From an uncultured Acetatifactor sp. (lineage in GTDB: Bacteria; Bacillota; Clostridia; Lachnospirales; Lachnospiraceae), in the NCBI GenBank assembly GCA_910588225.1, contig CAJUQT010000029.1, forward strand, positions 1 to 51,378: a stretch of DNA of 51,378 nt, written 5' to 3'. The notes under the pieces were generated by a model. The model saw only the letters and a list, made by a program, of their open reading frames with translations. It ran no database searches and was not told where the DNA came from. Positions 43,636-51,378 of the stretch are shown piece after piece (within the stretch, counting starts at the first letter, position 1; each line of letters starts with the position of its first letter). A program made the translations under genes and the position numbers.

Positions 43636-46209
43636 ATGGCCATGAAAGTAGTCATTATCGGCGGTGTGGCGGCAGGGACGAAGGTTGCCGCGAAACTGAA
43701 ACGGGAAAATCCGGAGGATGAAATTATCATATATACGAAAGGAAAGGATATTTCCTATGCGGGATGCGGCCTTCCCTACTATATCGGGGGTGCCATTGAG
43801 ACGGAAGGGGAACTGATTGTGAACACTCCTCAGAAGTTCATGGGACTTACGGGGACTGAAGTTCACACGGAGTGTGAGGTGACGGCGATTGATCCGAAGG
43901 CTAAAACCATCCAGGTGAATGGAGACGAAACCCGGACAGTCAGTTATGACAGGCTTGTGATAGCGGTGGGTGCAGAGAGTTCGGTGCCTCCGGTGGAGGG
44001 CGCATTTCTTCCGGGTGTATTTACGGTGCGTACCCCTGAGGACGCCATAAACGCCAGGAAATATGCCCTGGAGAAGGAATGCCGACGTGCCGTGGTGGTA
44101 GGCGGCGGGTTTATCGGTCTGGAAGTGGCGGAAAATCTGATGGCAAGGGGACTTTCCGTGACGGTGGTGGATATGGCGTCTCAGCTGATGCCGAACATTT
44201 TCGACACGGAAATGGCGGATTACATACGGCGCAGGCTCCAGGAAAAGGGGATGCGGATTTTAACCGGAACTGGATTGAAAGCCATCGGCGGACAGGATGT
44301 GGTAAGCAATGTGCAGACAAGCGCAGGTATTCTGCCTGCGGATATGGTGATTCTGGCGGCGGGGATCCGTCCTGCCACGAAATTCCTGGCAGACACAGGG
44401 CTGGAGATGGAGCGGGGCTGCATTATAACCGATGAATATCAGAGAACGAACCTGCCGGATATTTATGCAGTGGGAGACTGCTGCCTGGTGCGGAACCGTA
44501 TCACCGGGAAGCCGCAGTGGTCCGCCATGGGCTCTACAGCAAACATTGCGGGCAGAGCGCTGGCGCTGAATCTGGCCGGGGAAGAGACCTCCTATCAGGG
44601 CTGTCTGGGCACAGGTGTGGTAAAACTTGCGGATAATCTGAACGCGGCCAGGACCGGACTGACAGAAGAACAGGCAAAGGCAGCCGGATATCAGGTGGTT
44701 TCCGTACTCTGTGTCACAGATGACAAGGCTCATTATTACCCTGATGCAGGTATGTTTATTACAAAACTGATTGCCGACGCGGACAGTCACAGACTGTTGG
44801 GCATGCAGGTAATCGGCGGAGGTGCAGTGGACAAAATGGCGGACATTGCCGTTGTGGGGCTTTCCATGGGGAGCAGAGCAGAAGATTTTATCACCATGGA
44901 TTTCGCCTATGCGCCTCCTTTTTCCACGGCGATTCATCCTTTTGCGGCAGCATGCGGTATACTGGTGAACAAGATGAGCGGGCGCCTGGCATCATTTACA
45001 CCTGCGGAATATGCGTCCGGCGCAGCGGAGGAGTACCGGCTGATAGATGCCCATCCGACGTCCATACTGCCCGGCGGAGAGTGGATTGACCTGGCCAGGC
45101 CGGAGACTTTTGCACAGAAGCATGCGAGAGAGGAAAAGCTGCTGCTGGTCTGTGCAAGAGGAAAAAGAGGATATCTCACCCAGAATAAGCTTCGCGCTCT
45201 TGGGTTTACAAATACCCGTGTTCTGGAAGGCGGATCTACATTCAATACAATTAGAAAAGCGCTCCCTGAGGGAGGGAAACTGCCCCCGGAGGAGATTAAA
45301 CGTGTGAAGGGACTGGGGTGTCTGCAGGATAAGCGGTATGGGGACATGTTCAATGTCCGCGTCATCACCAGGAACGGCAAGATTACTACTCAAGAGCATC
45401 GCTGTATCGCGGAGGCGGCGGAACGGTTTGGAAGCGGCGAGATTACCATGACCACCCGCCTCACCATGGAAATCCAGGGAGTGCGCTATGAAAATATTGA
45501 TCCCCTGATTGCATTTCTTGCCGAGAACAATCTGGAGACCGGCGGCACAGGATCCCTGGTGCGTCCTGTGGTTTCCTGTAAGGGTACCACCTGCCAATAC
45601 GGACTGATTGATACCTTTGACCTGAGCGGGAAGATTCATGAACGGTTTTACCAGGGCTATCATCATGTGACCCTGCCCCATAAATTCAAGATCGCGGTGG
45701 GAGGATGTCCTAACAACTGTGTGAAGCCGGATTTGAATGACTTGGGTATCATCGGCCGGAGAGTGCCGCTGTTCGATTATGCCAAATGCAGAGGATGCGG
45801 GAAATGTCAGGTAGAAACCGCCTGCCCGGTGAAGGTGGCGAAGGTGGAAGAGAAAATGCTGAAGGTGGATTCGGACGCCTGCAATGGATGCGGGCGCTGT
45901 AAGGGAAAATGTCCTTTCGGCGTCACAGAGGAATACACGGACGGGTACAGAATTTATATTGGCGGCAGATGGGGCAAGAAGATTGCCAATGGACGTCCTC
46001 TGGATAAGCTGTTCACCAGCGAGGAAGAGGTACTGGATACGGTGGAGAGGGCCATTTTGTTCTTCCGGGATGAGGGTATCACAGGTGAACGATTTGCGGA
46101 TACGGTGAATCGTCTGGGATTTGACTATGTGCAGGACAAACTGCTCCATGCCGAAATCGATAAAACTGCAGTTCTGGAGAAAAAAGTGAAAGGCGGCGCC
46201 ACCTGCTGA
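43636..46209 (+). CDS. CoA-disulfide reductase-rhodanese-sulfite/nitrite-reductase-like-ferredoxin fusion
   Basis: There are four modules in 857 residues. Residues 1-455 are an FAD/NAD(P) disulfide reductase of the CoADR/Npsr type with the single active cysteine Cys44 in SYAGCGLPYY. Residues 465-550 are a rhodanese domain with the active cysteine in LLVCARGKRGYL. Residues 570-705 are a sulfite/nitrite reductase half-domain with CKGTTC (Cys648, Cys653) and GGCPNNC (Cys691, Cys695), the ligands for a coupled 4Fe-4S/siroheme-type centre. Residues 710-765 are a two-cluster ferredoxin (CRGCGKC and CNGCGRC). It probably passes electrons from NAD(P)H or ferredoxin to a sulfur substrate such as persulfide, polysulfide or sulfite. 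AAGGAG at 43625-43630 sets ATG 43636 (or 43642). Activity is inferred. Confidence 0.85.
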   Translation: MAMKVVIIGGVAAGTKVAAKLKRENPEDEIIIYTKGKDISYAGCGLPYYIGGAIETEGELIVNTPQKFMGLTGTEVHTECEVTAIDPKAKTIQVNGDETRTVSYDRLVIAVGAESSVPPVEGAFLPGVFTVRTPEDAINARKYALEKECRRAVVVGGGFIGLEVAENLMARGLSVTVVDMASQLMPNIFDTEMADYIRRRLQEKGMRILTGTGLKAIGGQDVVSNVQTSAGILPADMVILAAGIRPATKFLADTGLEMERGCIITDEYQRTNLPDIYAVGDCCLVRNRITGKPQWSAMGSTANIAGRALALNLAGEETSYQGCLGTGVVKLADNLNAARTGLTEEQAKAAGYQVVSVLCVTDDKAHYYPDAGMFITKLIADADSHRLLGMQVIGGGAVDKMADIAVVGLSMGSRAEDFITMDFAYAPPFSTAIHPFAAACGILVNKMSGRLASFTPAEYASGAAEEYRLIDAHPTSILPGGEWIDLARPETFAQKHAREEKLLLVCARGKRGYLTQNKLRALGFTNTRVLEGGSTFNTIRKALPEGGKLPPEEIKRVKGLGCLQDKRYGDMFNVRVITRNGKITTQEHRCIAEAAERFGSGEITMTTRLTMEIQGVRYENIDPLIAFLAENNLETGGTGSLVRPVVSCKGTTCQYGLIDTFDLSGKIHERFYQGYHHVTLPHKFKIAVGGCPNNCVKPDLNDLGIIGRRVPLFDYAKCRGCGKCQVETACPVKVAKVEEKMLKVDSDACNGCGRCKGKCPFGVTEEYTDGYRIYIGGRWGKKIANGRPLDKLFTSEEEVLDTVERAILFFRDEGITGERFADTVNRLGFDYVQDKLLHAEIDKTAVLEKKVKGGATC

Positions 46210-46352
46210 GAAAAAGTGTTTTCGGTACTGCGCTGATTTTAAGTCCATCGAAGGATGAATTTTCCTGTAGGGTAAAAGTGACGGAATGAAAAGGATGGTG
46301 GCATTACCCTGATAAAATGGTGGAAGAAAAATGACAAAATGAGAGGAGTGGA

Positions 46353-47339
46353 ATGATGGGTGCATCTCTGAAAAAAAGGAAGAACCCTGACGAGATAAGG
46401 GATTTGATTCGGTGCGGATGTATCTGCCTGATTCTGCTTCTTCTGCCTGTCGGGCTGACAGCCTGCGGAGAAAAGGAGCCGCAGGCCCAGGAAAACGGCG
46501 GATATACTTTCACAGATGACTTGGGGCGGGAGGTGACGGTTTCCTCCACGGAACGGGTGGCAGTGCTGCTGGGAAGCTATGCGGACATGTGGATTCTGGC
46601 AGGCGGGCAGGTGTGCGCTGCTCCGGAAGACGCTTTTGAGGATTTTGACTTGGCCCTGGCGGAGGATACGGTGAATCTGGGAGAGACAAAGAGGCTCAGC
46701 CTGGAGCTGCTGCTCTCTGCAGACCCGGATTTCGTGATTGCCAGCACCAATACAGGCCAGCATCTGGAGTGGCAGCAGTCTCTGGAGGGAGCGGGGATTT
46801 CCACAGCCTATTTTGATGTGTCCGATTTTGAAGATTATCTGCGTGTGTTGAAGCTCTGTACTGAGATTACGGGACAGGAAGAGCGCTATACCCAGTACGG
46901 AACAGATATCCAGAAAGAAATAGATGAGATATTGGACAGAAGAGAGGGAGATACTCCGGGCAGTGTTCTGTACATGAGGGCTTCCGCCACAAGTATCCGG
47001 GCCAAAAGCAACAGAGACAATGTGCTGGGAGAGATGCTGGAGAAGTTCGGCTGTGTGAATATTGCGGACACGGATGACTCTCTTCTGGAAACATTAAGCG
47101 TGGAGAGCATTTTGCTGCAGAATCCGGATTTGATTCTGATTGTCCAGTCTGGAGATGATATAGAGGGAACAAAGCGGAACATTGACGCCATGTTTCAGGA
47201 GAATCCTCTCTGGGGAGAACTGGATGCGGTAAAGAACGGACGGGTACATATTCTGGATAAACATCTCTATAATCTGAAACCGAACGCCCGATGGGCGGAG
47301 GCTTATGAAAAGCTGGAGGAGATTCTGTATGCGGAATAA
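46353..47339 (+). CDS. ABC transporter substrate-binding lipoprotein (iron-siderophore/cobalamin type)
   Basis: The 328-residue protein starts with a basic region, a hydrophobic segment and a lipobox LTAC with the lipidated cysteine Cys38. It continues as a class III (BtuF/FepB-like) periplasmic-binding fold: YTFTDDLGREVTVSS, LLSADPDFVIAST and a long linking helix typical of metal-chelate binders. It is anchored to the outer face of the membrane and delivers ligand to the permease encoded next. GAGGAG precedes tandem ATGs. The 3' end overlaps the permease start by 11 bases. Ferric siderophore, heme or cobalamin are all possible. Confidence 0.9.
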   Translation: MMGASLKKRKNPDEIRDLIRCGCICLILLLLPVGLTACGEKEPQAQENGGYTFTDDLGREVTVSSTERVAVLLGSYADMWILAGGQVCAAPEDAFEDFDLALAEDTVNLGETKRLSLELLLSADPDFVIASTNTGQHLEWQQSLEGAGISTAYFDVSDFEDYLRVLKLCTEITGQEERYTQYGTDIQKEIDEILDRREGDTPGSVLYMRASATSIRAKSNRDNVLGEMLEKFGCVNIADTDDSLLETLSVESILLQNPDLILIVQSGDDIEGTKRNIDAMFQENPLWGELDAVKNGRVHILDKHLYNLKPNARWAEAYEKLEEILYAE

Positions 47340-48324
47340 AGGGAGGACCCCGGGAATGCTTCTGGGAGGCGGGATTCTGGCGGTTTTGCTCGTGACAGTT
47401 TTAAGCCTTTGCCTGGGCAATGTACATTTTACTCCCGGAGAGCTTTTCGGAATTCTGCAGGGAAGTGAGGGAAATGTGAACCGGAGCATTCTGCTCTATG
47501 CAAGGCTGCCCCGGACTTTTGCCTCCCTTCTTGCCGGAGCCGCGCTGGCGGTGTCCGGAGCTGTGCTGCAGAATGTACTGGCCAACAGGCTGGCGTCTCC
47601 CGGAGTTATCGGTGTCAATGCGGGGGCAGGACTGGGTGTTACGCTCTGCGGTGCAGGAGGCGTTTTGTCCGGCTATGCCGTTTCCCTGTCTGCCTTTGCC
47701 GGAAGTCTTGTCAGTATATTTCTGATTTTTCTGTTTTCCCGTCGGATGAACGCTTCCAAAACAACTGTAATCTTAAGCGGCGTGGCTCTGAACAGTATAT
47801 TGAATGCCATTTGCGAGTCGGTGACAGTGCTGGATACGGACCTTGCCATGCTGAGTATTGATTTTCGGGTGGGTGGTTTTTCAGCTGTTTCCTTTACACG
47901 ATTATTTCCCGCCGCCATACTGATTTCGCTGGCGCTGTCCGGATTGTTTTCTCTGTGCAATGAGCTGGATATCGTGACTCTGGGAGATGAGACCGCACAG
48001 GGAGTGGGGCTGGCCGTGGGACGGTATCGGATGATTTTCCTTGTGCTGGCGGCGCTGCTTGCAGGGGCGGCGGTGAGCTTTTCAGGGCTGCTGGGATTTG
48101 TGGGACTGATTGTGCCGCATTTTGTCCGCAGGTTCACGGGAAATGAAAGCGGCAGGCTGCTGCCCATGTGCGCATTGTCCGGGGCTGCTTTTGTGACTTT
48201 CTGCGATTTGGTGGCCAGACTGTTGTTTCTGCCCTATGAGCTGCCTGTAGGGATTCTGATGTCGGTGGTGGGAGGACCGGTATTTCTGATTTTGCTGGTG
48301 CGCTGCCGGGGAGGACTGCGATGA
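47329..48324 (+). CDS. FecCD-family ABC transporter permease
   Basis: The 331-residue protein has about nine to ten helices and the FecCD family motifs LPRTFASLLAGAALAVSGAVLQNVLANRLASPGVIGVNAGAGLG and FVGLIVPHFVRR. It forms the homodimeric membrane channel of a metal-chelate importer. ATG 47329 follows GGAGGAG within the preceding gene; the longer frame from 47305 is not needed. Its stop overlaps the next start by four bases (ATGA). Confidence 0.93.
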   Translation: MRNKGRTPGMLLGGGILAVLLVTVLSLCLGNVHFTPGELFGILQGSEGNVNRSILLYARLPRTFASLLAGAALAVSGAVLQNVLANRLASPGVIGVNAGAGLGVTLCGAGGVLSGYAVSLSAFAGSLVSIFLIFLFSRRMNASKTTVILSGVALNSILNAICESVTVLDTDLAMLSIDFRVGGFSAVSFTRLFPAAILISLALSGLFSLCNELDIVTLGDETAQGVGLAVGRYRMIFLVLAALLAGAAVSFSGLLGFVGLIVPHFVRRFTGNESGRLLPMCALSGAAFVTFCDLVARLLFLPYELPVGILMSVVGGPVFLILLVRCRGGLR

Positions 48325-49088
48325 TTCAATTGGAGAAAGTGTATACCGGATACGGAAAGCAGGAGATTCTGCATGGGGTAGATCTGGAGATTTCCAAGGG
48401 GAAAATTGTCACTGTCATCGGCACCAACGGCAGCGGAAAAAGTACGTTGCTGCGGGTGCTTCTGGGACTTCTTCCTCTGTGGGATGGGGACATTCAGATT
48501 GACGGGACTTCCATAAAAGAGATGGGACGTACGGAAATTGCCAGGAAAATCGCTTATCTGTCCCAGGGGAAAAACGTTCCCGATATCACGGCAGGGCGTA
48601 TGGTCCTCCATGGACGATTTTCCTATCTGCGCTATCCCAGAAAGTACCGGGAGACGGATTTGAGAATAGCCCGAGAGGCCATGAAACAGATGAATATTGA
48701 AAATCTGGCGGAAAAGCAGATGGCCGAGCTGTCCGGGGGAATGCGGCAGAAGGTCTATATCGCCATGGCGCTGGCACAGCAGGCGGAGGTCATTGTCATG
48801 GATGAACCCACCGCATACCTGGATATCGGCCAGCAGATGAAATTTGCACAGATGATGAAAAGTCTGGCAAAAGATGGAAAAGCGATTGTTCTGGTGCTTC
48901 ATGACATTCTGCTTGCTCTGCAGATTTCGGACCAGATAGTGGCGATTCAGGAAGGTGGGGTCCTGCGGCGGGGAACCCCGGAAGAAATACTGGAAAGCGG
49001 TATTCCGGAGATGCTTTACAACGTCGCCGTGAGGTCCTGTCGGACAGAGGCCGGTTTGCAATACTATTATGAGATGTCCGGATTCTGA
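48321..49088 (+). CDS. ABC transporter ATP-binding protein (FepC/BtuD-like)
   Basis: The 255-residue ATPase has Walker A GTNGSGKST (34-42), signature LSGGMRQ (137-143), Walker B VIVMDEP (158-163) and the H-loop VLHD. It powers the preceding permease. The three genes form one tightly overlapping operon. No iron-responsive box was seen upstream of 46353. Confidence 0.94.
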   Translation: MIQLEKVYTGYGKQEILHGVDLEISKGKIVTVIGTNGSGKSTLLRVLLGLLPLWDGDIQIDGTSIKEMGRTEIARKIAYLSQGKNVPDITAGRMVLHGRFSYLRYPRKYRETDLRIAREAMKQMNIENLAEKQMAELSGGMRQKVYIAMALAQQAEVIVMDEPTAYLDIGQQMKFAQMMKSLAKDGKAIVLVLHDILLALQISDQIVAIQEGGVLRRGTPEEILESGIPEMLYNVAVRSCRTEAGLQYYYEMSGF

Positions 49089-49102
49089 CAGGGGATTGCC
49101 AG

Positions 49103-49126
49103 CTGATAACCGGTTTTTATTATCAG
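49103..49126 (+). terminator. Weak hairpin after the ABC transporter operon
   Basis: CTGATAA (49103-49109) pairs with TTATCAG (49120-49126) around a loop that contains TTTTT. The T-run is inside the loop and not after the stem, so terminator function is doubtful. Confidence 0.35.
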
Positions 49127-49134
49127 TTCAGGGC

Positions 49135-49163
49135 TTGACACCTGTGGACTATTGTGATAGTCT
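49135..49163 (+). promoter_or_regulatory. Promoter of the blaI-like/M56 operon
   Basis: A perfect -35 TTGACA (49135-49140) is followed 17 bases later by TAGTCT, a poor -10, which falls in the first 16-bp dyad. Repressor binding there would cover the -10 region. Confidence 0.55.
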
Positions 49164-49192
49164 GTTTATGACGTCAGACTATTGCAATAGTC
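49147..49192 (+). promoter_or_regulatory. Twin dyad operators for the BlaI-like repressor
   Basis: Two 16-bp dyads lie 30 bp apart centre to centre: GACTATTGTGATAGTC (49147-49162) and GACTATTGCAATAGTC (49177-49192, a perfect palindrome). They differ at two bases. BlaI/MecI-type repressors bind paired dyads of this size in their own promoter, and the gene 47 bases downstream encodes such a repressor. The three-base spacing rule (30 bp, about three helical turns) puts both on the same DNA face. Confidence 0.8.
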
Positions 49193-49238
49193 CATTTTGT
49201 TTTCAAATCAAAAAGCAAGGTACCGGAAAGGAGAATCT

Positions 49239-49598
49239 GTGAATATTAAATTATTTGATTCGGAGTTAAAGGTGATGGAAGTTCTGTGGGAGCAGGGACC
49301 TCAATATGCCAAAGACATTGTGGATGTGCTGTCAGAGCGCATCGGATGGAACAAGAATACCACCTATACTGTCATAAAAAAATGTATGGAAAAGGGAGCC
49401 GTAGAACGGACGGAGCCGGGATTTTTGTGTACGCCGCTGGTCACCAGGAACGAGGTGGCCCAGAGCGAGACGGAGCAGCTGATCGATAAGATGTTCGGCG
49501 GTTCCAGTGAATTGTTTTTTTCATCCTTTTTAAAGAATCAGGGTATATCGGAGGAAGATGCCATCCGGCTGGCCCGCATGATAGAGGAGGCGAAGTAA
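49239..49598 (+). CDS. BlaI/MecI/CopY-family transcriptional repressor
   Basis: This 119-residue winged-helix repressor begins IKLFDSELKVMEVLWEQGPQ, followed by the recognition region WNKNTTYTVIKKCMEKGAVER, which matches BlaI/MecI. The C-terminal half is the dimerisation segment. It is cut or released when the partner M56 sensor protease is activated. GTG 49239 follows AAGGAG (49228-49233); the frame extends to 49197 but the extra part overlaps the promoter spacer. Its TAA abuts the ATG of the M56 gene with no gap. The regulated function besides autoregulation is unknown. Confidence 0.93.
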   Translation: MNIKLFDSELKVMEVLWEQGPQYAKDIVDVLSERIGWNKNTTYTVIKKCMEKGAVERTEPGFLCTPLVTRNEVAQSETEQLIDKMFGGSSELFFSSFLKNQGISEEDAIRLARMIEEAK

Positions 49599-51257
49599 AT
49601 GCTGCATTTTGGAATGAATATGCCGTTTGTCTATATGGCGTTCTATGGAACGATTATGATTGCAATCGTGATTTTGCTTCGAGTACTGTTGGAAAACAGG
49701 ATGCCCAAATTTGTATTTCCTGTACTCTGGGGTGTAGTGCTCCTGCGTCTGCTGGTGCCTTTTTCTCTCAGCAGTCCGCTGAGTTTACCTGTTCCTGAGA
49801 GTCCGTTTTTCTCTGTCCGCCTTCTGGCACAGCATCTGACTCTGGAGGCAGAAAGCTGGATTGTACATGAGGATACGTTTGTACTTGACGGAGGGACGGC
49901 CGCAGGAGCGGCAGAAAATATTGATAGTACAGTATTAGGGCAGACAGAGGATATCAATATTGTGGAGGAAGCCGCGGCAACAGGGGCGGTCAGCGGACAG
50001 GCTTCTGCCTGGGCAGGGGACTTTTTTGCGGACAGCGGAATTTTTTCCTGGCGTGTGTTGCTGCCTTTCCTCTATCTTCTGGGACTTGTGGTAACCGCTG
50101 TGATTTTGGGATGGCAGAAATATGGATATACCAGGAAGCTGAAAAGCGGACTGCTTATGGAGCACAATGTGACCGTGAATGCTATACTGCGGGAGATGGA
50201 TATGGGGCATGTGCTGGTGTTTACCAATGATGAAATTGCTTCCCCGCTGGTGTGCGGCCTGAAGAATCCGCGCATCTATCTGCCTGCCCGGATGGATTTT
50301 GGCAACAGGGAGCTTCTGCGGCATATTCTGGTTCACGAGACCATGCATATCAGACGCGGGGATAACTGGCTGAAAGGCGTTATGCTGACAGCACTTGTGG
50401 TACATTGGTATAACCCGGTGGTATGGCTTATGTCAAAATGTCTTTCTTCTGATCTGGAGACAGCATGTGATGAAGCGGTGCTGAAACAGTACGGGGAAGA
50501 GGAAAGAAAAAGTTATGCGCTCAGTCTGCTTGACATGGCCATCACAGGAAATCGTACTTCTCTTCTGTACAGTGCCTTTTCCAAAACGGAGGTGGAGCGG
50601 CGGGTGAAGCACATTGTTCATTACAGGAGAGCTACAGTCTTTGTCATCATGCTTGCCATGCTGTTTACCTTCGGAAGTATCATTGTATTTGCCACCGGAG
50701 GCCAGGCCCCTTTTTCCGCCCGTCTGACGGCCTTCTGCTTTAGCTCCAACTGCCGCTGGGGAGGCTATGCCCGGATGACACGAGGACTTTCCCTGGGGGA
50801 AAATGCGCAGGAACGGGCAGAAGAGGCAGTTTTCAATGTCCTGAGGGAGGATAGCACAGGGGATCCGGAAATACTGGATAGAGAAATCTGTACGGCGCTG
50901 GCAGAGGAATTCGGGGTGGAGAAAAGTGCGTTTTCCATTGAATTAAGTCTGGTTCTGAGCACGGAAGAGGTGGAGGCAGAGTACGAGGACTTTGGGCTTA
51001 CGAAAGGAAAGGACGGTTTCTGGTGCTATCAGGAAGAAACAATCCGCACCTTTGAGGACAGGATCCTGGGCTCTTATCAGAGCAGGGAAGAGGGGAATGT
51101 GGATCTTTCCGTGCAGAGAGACAGATTTGGCAGGGTTACCTCTCTCACTGTCTGGCGGGCAGGTGACCAGGAATACGATGAGCGTACCAGAAGGCTGGAA
51201 CAGTATAAGGTGCGCAGCTATGGTATGGAGACAGATTTTGAGACAGAAGAAAAGTAA
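49599..51257 (+). CDS. M56-family membrane metallopeptidase sensor (BlaR1/MecR1-like N-domain)
   Basis: The 552-residue protein has helices at about 10-31, 38-55, 151-170 and 262-275. The zinc protease motif HETMH (246-250) is followed by WYNPVVWLMSKCLSSDLETACDEAVL with the third ligand region, and there is a further helix at about 338-358. BlaR1-like partners cleave the BlaI repressor on the inner side. The C-terminal 190 residues are not a penicillin-binding sensor domain; they are acidic and show no family I can name, so the signal is unlikely to be a classical beta-lactam. An acidic, Ala/Gly-rich loop (90-140) lies outside. It is cotranscribed with the repressor. Confidence 0.88.
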   Translation: MLHFGMNMPFVYMAFYGTIMIAIVILLRVLLENRMPKFVFPVLWGVVLLRLLVPFSLSSPLSLPVPESPFFSVRLLAQHLTLEAESWIVHEDTFVLDGGTAAGAAENIDSTVLGQTEDINIVEEAAATGAVSGQASAWAGDFFADSGIFSWRVLLPFLYLLGLVVTAVILGWQKYGYTRKLKSGLLMEHNVTVNAILREMDMGHVLVFTNDEIASPLVCGLKNPRIYLPARMDFGNRELLRHILVHETMHIRRGDNWLKGVMLTALVVHWYNPVVWLMSKCLSSDLETACDEAVLKQYGEEERKSYALSLLDMAITGNRTSLLYSAFSKTEVERRVKHIVHYRRATVFVIMLAMLFTFGSIIVFATGGQAPFSARLTAFCFSSNCRWGGYARMTRGLSLGENAQERAEEAVFNVLREDSTGDPEILDREICTALAEEFGVEKSAFSIELSLVLSTEEVEAEYEDFGLTKGKDGFWCYQEETIRTFEDRILGSYQSREEGNVDLSVQRDRFGRVTSLTVWRAGDQEYDERTRRLEQYKVRSYGMETDFETEEK

Positions 51258-51344
51258 ATGAGCTGCAGATAACATATATTGCACAGCAGATAGCAGTATC
51301 GGAGCAGACGGTGGAACGGACACATAAATGAAAAAGTCTTTTAA

Positions 51345-51365
51345 TCCCCCATCTGAGATGGGGGA
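51345..51365. terminator. Perfect 9-bp hairpin after the M56 gene
   Basis: TCCCCCATC-TGA-GATGGGGGA is a perfect nine-pair stem with a three-base loop. On the plus strand no T-run follows within the window; on the minus strand it is followed by a T-containing stretch. It may terminate the M56 operon or a minus-strand gene beyond the window. Confidence 0.45.
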
Positions 51366-51378
51366 ACAGGCAAAGCCG

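Noticed and set aside
1..51378. tRNA, rRNA, known riboswitches or complete insertion sequences
   Set aside because: I looked for cloverleaf patterns, T-box and common riboswitch cores in the intergenic regions and found none I could support by eye; a covariance-model search would settle this.

Overview
The window looks like chromosomal DNA of a low-to-mid GC Firmicute, most likely a gut Lachnospiraceae (Clostridia). The signs are strong AGGAGG-type ribosome sites, a LoaP-type antiterminator ahead of a glycan operon, a stand-alone QueH, a CoA-disulfide-reductase/rhodanese/sulfite-reductase-like fusion, a YfhO-type membrane protein, a BlaI/M56 pair and Lachnospiraceae-type decayed gene fragments. 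This is an inference from gene content; no 16S or other marker is present.

Region 1 (1-15700) is a surface-polysaccharide locus. It opens with a regulatory cassette: the 3' part of one NusG/LoaP-like gene, a serine-recombinase-like gene that has lost most catalytic arginines, and an intact LoaP-like gene. A 455-base leader follows, with several strong hairpins and a terminator-like element. Next come a DegT-family aminotransferase and an operon that turns abruptly AT-rich at about 3650: a PglC-like initiating phosphosugar transferase, a GNAT acetyltransferase, two GT4 glycosyltransferases, a FdtB/QdtB-like aminotransferase, a GNAT-3,4-ketoisomerase fusion, an EpsG/Wzy-like polymerase, a GT56 (WecF-like) transferase, a Wzx flippase, WecE and a NodB-like deacetylase family protein. 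Together they predict a Wzx/Wzy-assembled glycan whose repeat carries 4-acetamido-4,6-dideoxygalactose (Fuc4NAc) and a 3-acetamido-3,6-dideoxyhexose. The dTDP-glucose synthase and 4,6-dehydratase needed for both sugars are not in the window. A 145-bp MITE-like element sits between wecE and the last gene. The locus ends in a decayed AAA-ATPase/PD-(D/E)XK gene.

Region 2 (16250-32300) holds housekeeping and catabolic genes of higher GC: a CPA2 Na+/H+ antiporter, an AraC regulator divergent from a GH127 beta-L-arabinofuranosidase, a MATE exporter, a cysteine-desulfidase-like Fe-S enzyme, a GlgX-type debranching enzyme, a DnaQ-like exonuclease with a zinc-finger tail, a DUF2974 hydrolase overlapping tail-to-tail with a class I glutamine amidotransferase, a zinc alcohol dehydrogenase and YfhO.

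Region 3 (32300-51378) holds a YitT protein, carAB, a membrane-fused spermidine-synthase-like protein, Fe/Mn superoxide dismutase, queH, a decayed coiled-coil gene, argS, the four-module CoADR-rhodanese-reductase-ferredoxin fusion, a three-gene metal-chelate ABC importer and a BlaI/M56 pair. The BlaI/M56 promoter carries two near-identical 16-bp dyad operators. Gene order is mostly on the + strand with short intergenic gaps. No tRNA, rRNA, CRISPR array or complete insertion sequence was seen.
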